Assembly (NCBI RefSeq): GCF_019649055.1
Contig: NW_026570600.1
Coordinates: forward strand, 1 to 32,209
Reading direction: 5' to 3'
Source of the DNA: Paramacrobiotus metropolitanus
Taxonomy: Eukaryota; Tardigrada; Eutardigrada; Parachela; Macrobiotidae
Length of the DNA: 32,209 nucleotides
Shown: piece by piece, positions 28,528 through 32,209 of the stretch
Position numbering within the stretch: the first letter of the stretch is position 1
How the letters are laid out: every line of letters begins with the position of its first letter
The notes under the pieces: generated by a model
What the model saw: the letters and a program-made list of their open reading frames with translations, nothing else
Database searches by the model: none
Told to the model about the DNA's origin: nothing
Program-made: the position numbers and the translations under genes

Positions 28528-31135
28528 TTAAGGAACTAGATCGATGCCTTCACTCAAAACGGCCAACGTCAATACGGTCAGCTGGCTGACATCTAAACCA
28601 GCGACTATGGCCATGGTCCATTCCTGGTTTCGGTACGCCGTAGCCGGGCGCGGATCCACGCTCTGGTAATAATTAAGAGCCTGCAAACGATGTTGATCAA
28701 TAACCAATCAATATAATCACCAGGCAGAAAATCTCACCATAACCATCACGTTTTCAACACCGACGGTTCGCTTGTGTGCGCTACAATCGGCGATCCATTC
28801 CTCCAGAGCTAGTCGGTTGATCGGCTTCGAAAGCACCAGATTGTTCTCGAAGAGATCCCACAGCTGCAGCGTCATCTCCTGTTTGACCGAAACCCTGAAT
28901 GCATGATGCGCAACCGTTGCCCTGAGATTGCGATCGAAGATGCTGCACTTCTTCAATATTACTGTGGCACATGTCGAAGAACTCTCAGCTATGACATCGG
29001 AGACACCGTCCACCACCTCCTCGATATATTCATCTTTATAGCCGAAATTGCACGCGTGCAGTATCAGGACTGGTCGGCTGGTTTGGTCAAGTTGTTTGAG
29101 CAGTTGAGTCACATGAAAGCATTGGAATAAATCCGCATTCGTGAGTATGATCGCCTTAGTCGTGCTGGAAAAGCATTTCAGCAAACAAGCAATCAGCCAA
29201 TACATGCAATCAGAAAAATCCAAATTCCCGTACTCCGCAAGGTTGCCAGACACCCAGATATAAGGTAAGTAGGCTTCGGTGGTGAAAAGAGTGTTCCACA
29301 GGGAACAGACCTGCCGGCAACGGATGCGTCCGATGGAGTCCAGCAACTGGAAGATCTCCACTAACAGCTCAACCGGCAGACGCATTTTCGTAGCTGGTAC
29401 TTCCCCTACATCATTAACGTCGAGAAGTTTTCTCTTTTTTCTGGGGCCGTTATTCGAACTATGACGGAGTATCCACTGTGATATCCAGGGCGAGATGCCC
29501 CGGTCCTCTTTTCTCGCCTCATAGTATGCAGTTTCCTGCAAGCAACGACACCGGAGCGCGTGTCAACATATTTTCTCAGAGTTTTTCGCCAGGACTGCCT
29601 ACTTCAGCAGTAAAACACCGAACACAATTAATATTTTGTTATTAGAGAAAGAACTTTCTACTATAGACACTATGGACACGTAGACCGGCTCCAGATTCGA
29701 AAATTCTCGTTTTCTGAAGAAGGGTAGTAAACACTATAAAGTGTTCAAAAAGAATATCTTCAGCTTGATAGGCAGTCGCACAGTGCGCTAACATCTTAAG
29801 ATGATTTAATAATGCAGCCGGTGTAGATCGGTGGTAAGACGGACGGCTACAGACGCAGCTGGCACGGGTTCGAGTCCGTTATCGGCAGATTTTATTTCTT
29901 CAGTATTTTCCGTAAATCAGAAATGCATAGGTAATTAAATCTCATTTAAGATTGGCAGTGTTCTTCTGTCGCAGGCGTCCGCCCTTCTAAGCTGCTGTAG
30001 TAATTCAACGTTCACTGCTATAATTCGGGCGTAGTACTAGTATCAGTATATTCTTGTAACTCTCGAATATCTCACGCCACTGACCCCCTGTGCGATGGTA
30101 AAAACTAAACCAAATAAAATGAACTAATTAATTGACCGTACTAATTTATTTTAATTTAATACTCATACTTATAGAAGATAGTCAGAAACAATAAAAAATT
30201 AGGATTATCGTTTTCCTGGCAATTTTTCCAGGGAGTCCGGCACAGCAACTATGCGCCCCAAATTTTTATCACTGTACTTCCTTACGTGCACCATTTTCGT
30301 TAGAATAAATTACAATTGTTTGGAACCTCAGTTTAATTTCTTTTATTCAAATTACTGCACAACCTTGCTGCCGCGTGATTATTGTCTTACAAGGCGGCAT
30401 AAAACATATACGGACTTTATTGGTCAAATCAATGCCACAATACACAAATTTGAAGAAAAAAACACGCTAAATTATAACAGAAAAATTTCGTTCAGCATAA
30501 AATTGGATAGCTACTTTCTGCTTGCTCCGCACTCAGGGGGGCGGTAAACGTGGGCTGAAGATAGCGAAAAGTCCGGGTGCGCTGCGAGATGCACAACACT
30601 TGGAAGAGTCGGTCCAGTTCGTAGCTAAAAATCTCCCGGAGGGCCGGAGAGCTCTCGGACCAGAAGGCGGTAGGTAGGGGACAGTTGCGAATAACGAAGT
30701 CATACTGTCCCACGCGGCGTTCCGCCAAGGCCGCGTCCGTGGGCGGTAGGCGCACCTGCTGCCACGGCAGCAGCTCCCTGACGGTTCCGTACGATCGCTC
30801 CACATCCACCAGTTCAGCGTTGTCGGCCGAAAAGTAGGGTCCCACGGAGACGTTCATTCCTGGATACCAAATCCAGGCACCGTCGGAATAGCGACGCAGC
30901 AGCACTTGCACGGGCTGCTCTTTCCAGGGCCAGAAATTCTGACGGTTGTTGCAGTGAAAGATGCGCCCGTATTTGACGAATTGCGAGCGTTGAGTGGGGC
31001 ATTTAAAATCGATGATCAGGCCGCCCTCCGCCACGTTGATGACGTCGCCGTGCTGCAGCTGGCCGTCGACCAGGACGTCCACGGCGTTCCAGGCGTATAC
31101 CGAGTGTTTTGATCGTTGCAGCTGTAAGACAGCAT
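28528..31135 (-). CDS. Gene F: F-box protein, long subtype
   Basis: Exons 31,135 to about 30,519, 29,535 to 28,750 (or 28,738) and 28,680-28,528. The start ATG context matches C and D. After MLSYSCNDQN one base is missing near 31,106 (CC to C in the coding strand relative to gene C). The frame is then open: VYAWNAVDVLVDGQLQHGD, GLIIDFKCPTQRSQFVKYG, GAWIWYPGMNVS, RSYGTVRELLPWQQVRLPP, ALREIFSYELDRLFQVLC. Where C and D have a GTG|GT donor, F reads GCA|GA, so the usual donor is lost; a GTAGCT four bases on may substitute. Exon 2 has the F-box LPVELLVEIFQLLDSIGR and CSLWNTLFTTEAYLPY plus a leucine-rich tail, and ends at GTGATG or, 12 bp later, GTGAGA. Exon 3 keeps YQSVDPRPATAYRNQEW. Divergent from BTB-Kelch gene 2. 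Family role: SCF substrate receptor. Confidence 0.75.
29536..30518 (-). other. Intron 1 of gene F
   Basis: About 1 kb. It contains a tRNA-like element on the plus strand (29,817-29,888) and AT-rich sequence. A plus-strand ATG frame of 98 codons at 30,251-30,547 overlaps the exon border and is not accepted as a gene. Confidence 0.5.
29817..29888 (+). repeat. tRNA-like element 3, in intron 1 of gene F
   Basis: 72 nt on the plus strand. GCCGGTG pairs with TATCGGC (two wobbles), leaving a discriminator A. The A-box TAGATCGGTGGTAAGACG and B-box GGGTTCGAGTCC are recognisable, and ATTTT follows. The anticodon arm gives an 8-nt loop and the T stem is short. The 3' end TCGGCAGATTTT is the same as in the element at 18.2 kb, which suggests one dispersed SINE-like family. 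Confidence 0.5.
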
Positions 31136-31780
31136 CGCGCAGTGCTAGCGTATTAATGAACTGGAATGTCAGAACGTGGATGGATTATCCTCGCATCCAG
31201 CTGCGTAAAGCGAAACGAGCAACGCACAAAATAATAAACATGATTGACAAAATGTTTTCGCGACAGATGATAAGATGAGGCAGTCACAATAATCAGATAG
31301 GAAGTTAGGAAATGGAATCTGCAGCAAGAAATAAATTTTCTAAAGCAACCTGCAACAGAACTAAAAAAAACCAAACAAATGATCTCGTTTATAGTTTATA
31401 GTTTATTGCAATTTGCAACTGCAACTAAATTTTCGCAGGTAACCGTCGCTGTCAGCTTAGTGTCCAAGTCTTGGTTGTCGCAACATTAACCGCCCACAGA
31501 GGGGCAGACTGCCCGACCAGCTGTATCCTGTGTGTTTCCTTTGCTTCTGCTGAACAAGCCTCGAGAAACTAGGCCTGTGCAGATCCCTCGTTAATTTAAA
31601 TTAAAACAGATTTTTGTCGCAATAGGGTTCTTATCGAGTGGCTAAATTTGGTCGACTGGAAAGTATCGTTTGTGAACATTCTTCGAATCGAACTTATCTA
31701 AGTGCTGGCGGCTGAATCGGTCTGATTATCAATTTATCACTTTTCTTAGGCGCTGCCACATAGTGCGTTCGGAGATCATC
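31136..31780. promoter_or_regulatory. Shared upstream region of gene F and BTB-Kelch gene 2
   Basis: 645 bp between divergent ATGs. CGCAGGTAACCGTCGCT recurs exactly at about 31,435-31,451, and GTCGCAAC, TAACCGCCCA and AGAGGG at 31,477-31,503, in the same order and spacing as upstream of gene C. The rest has diverged strongly, so these blocks are likely functional promoter elements. Confidence 0.6.
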
Positions 31781-32209
31781 ATGGCAGATGGTGTCACATG
31801 CAGTTCTCCGCCTGCTCGCAAACGAATGCGGATCTCTGAAGAGGCAACTCCCATTAAGCTTCATGGGTCGGAATTTCTTCGCGAACTGAATGAGGCCCGT
31901 CACAACTTCTGCGATGTGTCAGTGCGAGGCGCAGATGATCCGTCAGCCCGAAGTGCCGTGGATTTCCTGCCATCGCATCGTGTTGATGGCAAGAGTGGTT
32001 GGTTCCGACGCATGCTGCTCGCGCCATGAAGGAGGCCAAACAGGACTACATCCAACTGCATAACGTTCCCCATGATATCCTACAACAGTGAGTGTACCTA
32101 CAGAGCTCTATAGGGTTCTAATTTTCGCTGTCTGTGTAGCGAATGTTTGATGTTGTTTGTGCGTTGTAGATTGGTCGATTACATGTACTCTTGTGAGATC
32201 TCCGTGAAC
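31781..32209 (+). CDS. BTB-Kelch gene 2, 5' end (partial, runs off the window)
   Basis: Exon 1 is 31,781-32,087 and exon 2 begins at 32,170 (after GTTGTAG), with the same CAACA|GTGAGT donor as gene 1. Start MADGVTCSSPPARKRMR, then EEATPIKLHGSEFLREL and ARHNFCDVSVRGADDP, the start of the BTB domain. The frame breaks near 31,950 and 31,998 and again at 32,024, where gene 1 has CCCATGAAG and this copy has CCATGAAG. It continues LQLHN-like as IQLHNVPHDILQ and LVDYMYSCEIS. Expected role is that of a Cul3 substrate adaptor. Whether the three slips are real cannot be told here. Confidence 0.7.

Noticed and set aside
30251-30547. Plus-strand ATG frame of 98 codons with a signal-peptide-like start (MRPKFLSLYFLTCTIF)
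   Set aside because: Lies in an AT-rich intron of gene F and runs into its exon 1; no homology and lysine/asparagine/isoleucine-rich composition typical of AT-rich non-coding DNA.
1-32209. CRISPR array or bacterial operon
   Set aside because: No short regular repeats with unique spacers. Genes have introns and no Shine-Dalgarno-led polycistrons, so the window is eukaryotic.

Overview
This is a eukaryotic, intron-bearing nuclear window. Reading frames break at GT...AG junctions, exons are about 80 to 800 bp and introns about 60 to 1,050 bp. The protein families match lineage-expanded F-box and BTB-Kelch genes that I associate with tardigrades (Hypsibius/Ramazzottius type). That assignment is from memory of protein style and is only moderately certain; no ribosomal or mitochondrial marker is present.

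The window is a cluster of ubiquitin-ligase adaptor genes. Six related minus-strand genes (A 2.3-8.1 kb, B 9.2-10.9, C 12.5-15.2, D 20.2-22.8, E 24.7-26.4, F 28.5-31.1) share one plan: a first exon encoding an unrecognised domain of about 150-205 residues (W-N-A-V-D-V-L-V-D-G type), then an exon with an F-box and a leucine-rich tail, then a short last exon. Two subtypes exist. C, D and F have a 205-codon first exon and a last exon ending in a conserved ~51-residue tail. B and E have a ~153-codon first exon plus a 29-30 codon second exon and different C termini. A is intermediate. On the plus strand, BTB-BACK-Kelch genes start at 15,776 and 31,781, head to head with C and F. Both gene pairs, and the orphan upstream region of D, carry the same conserved intergenic blocks, so the ancestral module was an F-box gene and a BTB-Kelch gene sharing one promoter region. 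The order B-C-BTB and E-F-BTB recurs with an offset of about 15.5-16 kb, indicating tandem segmental duplication, while D looks like a separate local copy of C.

Mobile DNA is abundant. A CR1/L2-like non-LTR retrotransposon (about 4,391-7,538) sits inside the coding first exon of gene A and kills it. A 5'-truncated relative lies at 27,757-28,265. Two decayed 3' ends of another retroelement lie at 11,950-12,403 (+) and 24,152-24,640 (-). A MITE-like inverted repeat ends the first Kelch gene near 18.9-19.15 kb. tRNA-like units form a degenerate tandem array at 0.7-1.4 kb and occur singly at 18.2, 21.8 and 29.8 kb.

Almost every gene has one or more 1-2 bp frameshifts, several of them in short G/C runs. 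Some may be assembly errors rather than true lesions, so calls of 'pseudogene' are given with that caution. By family knowledge, F-box proteins would recruit substrates to SCF (Skp1-Cul1) ligases and BTB-Kelch proteins to Cul3 ligases, so the cluster encodes receptors for two different cullin systems side by side.
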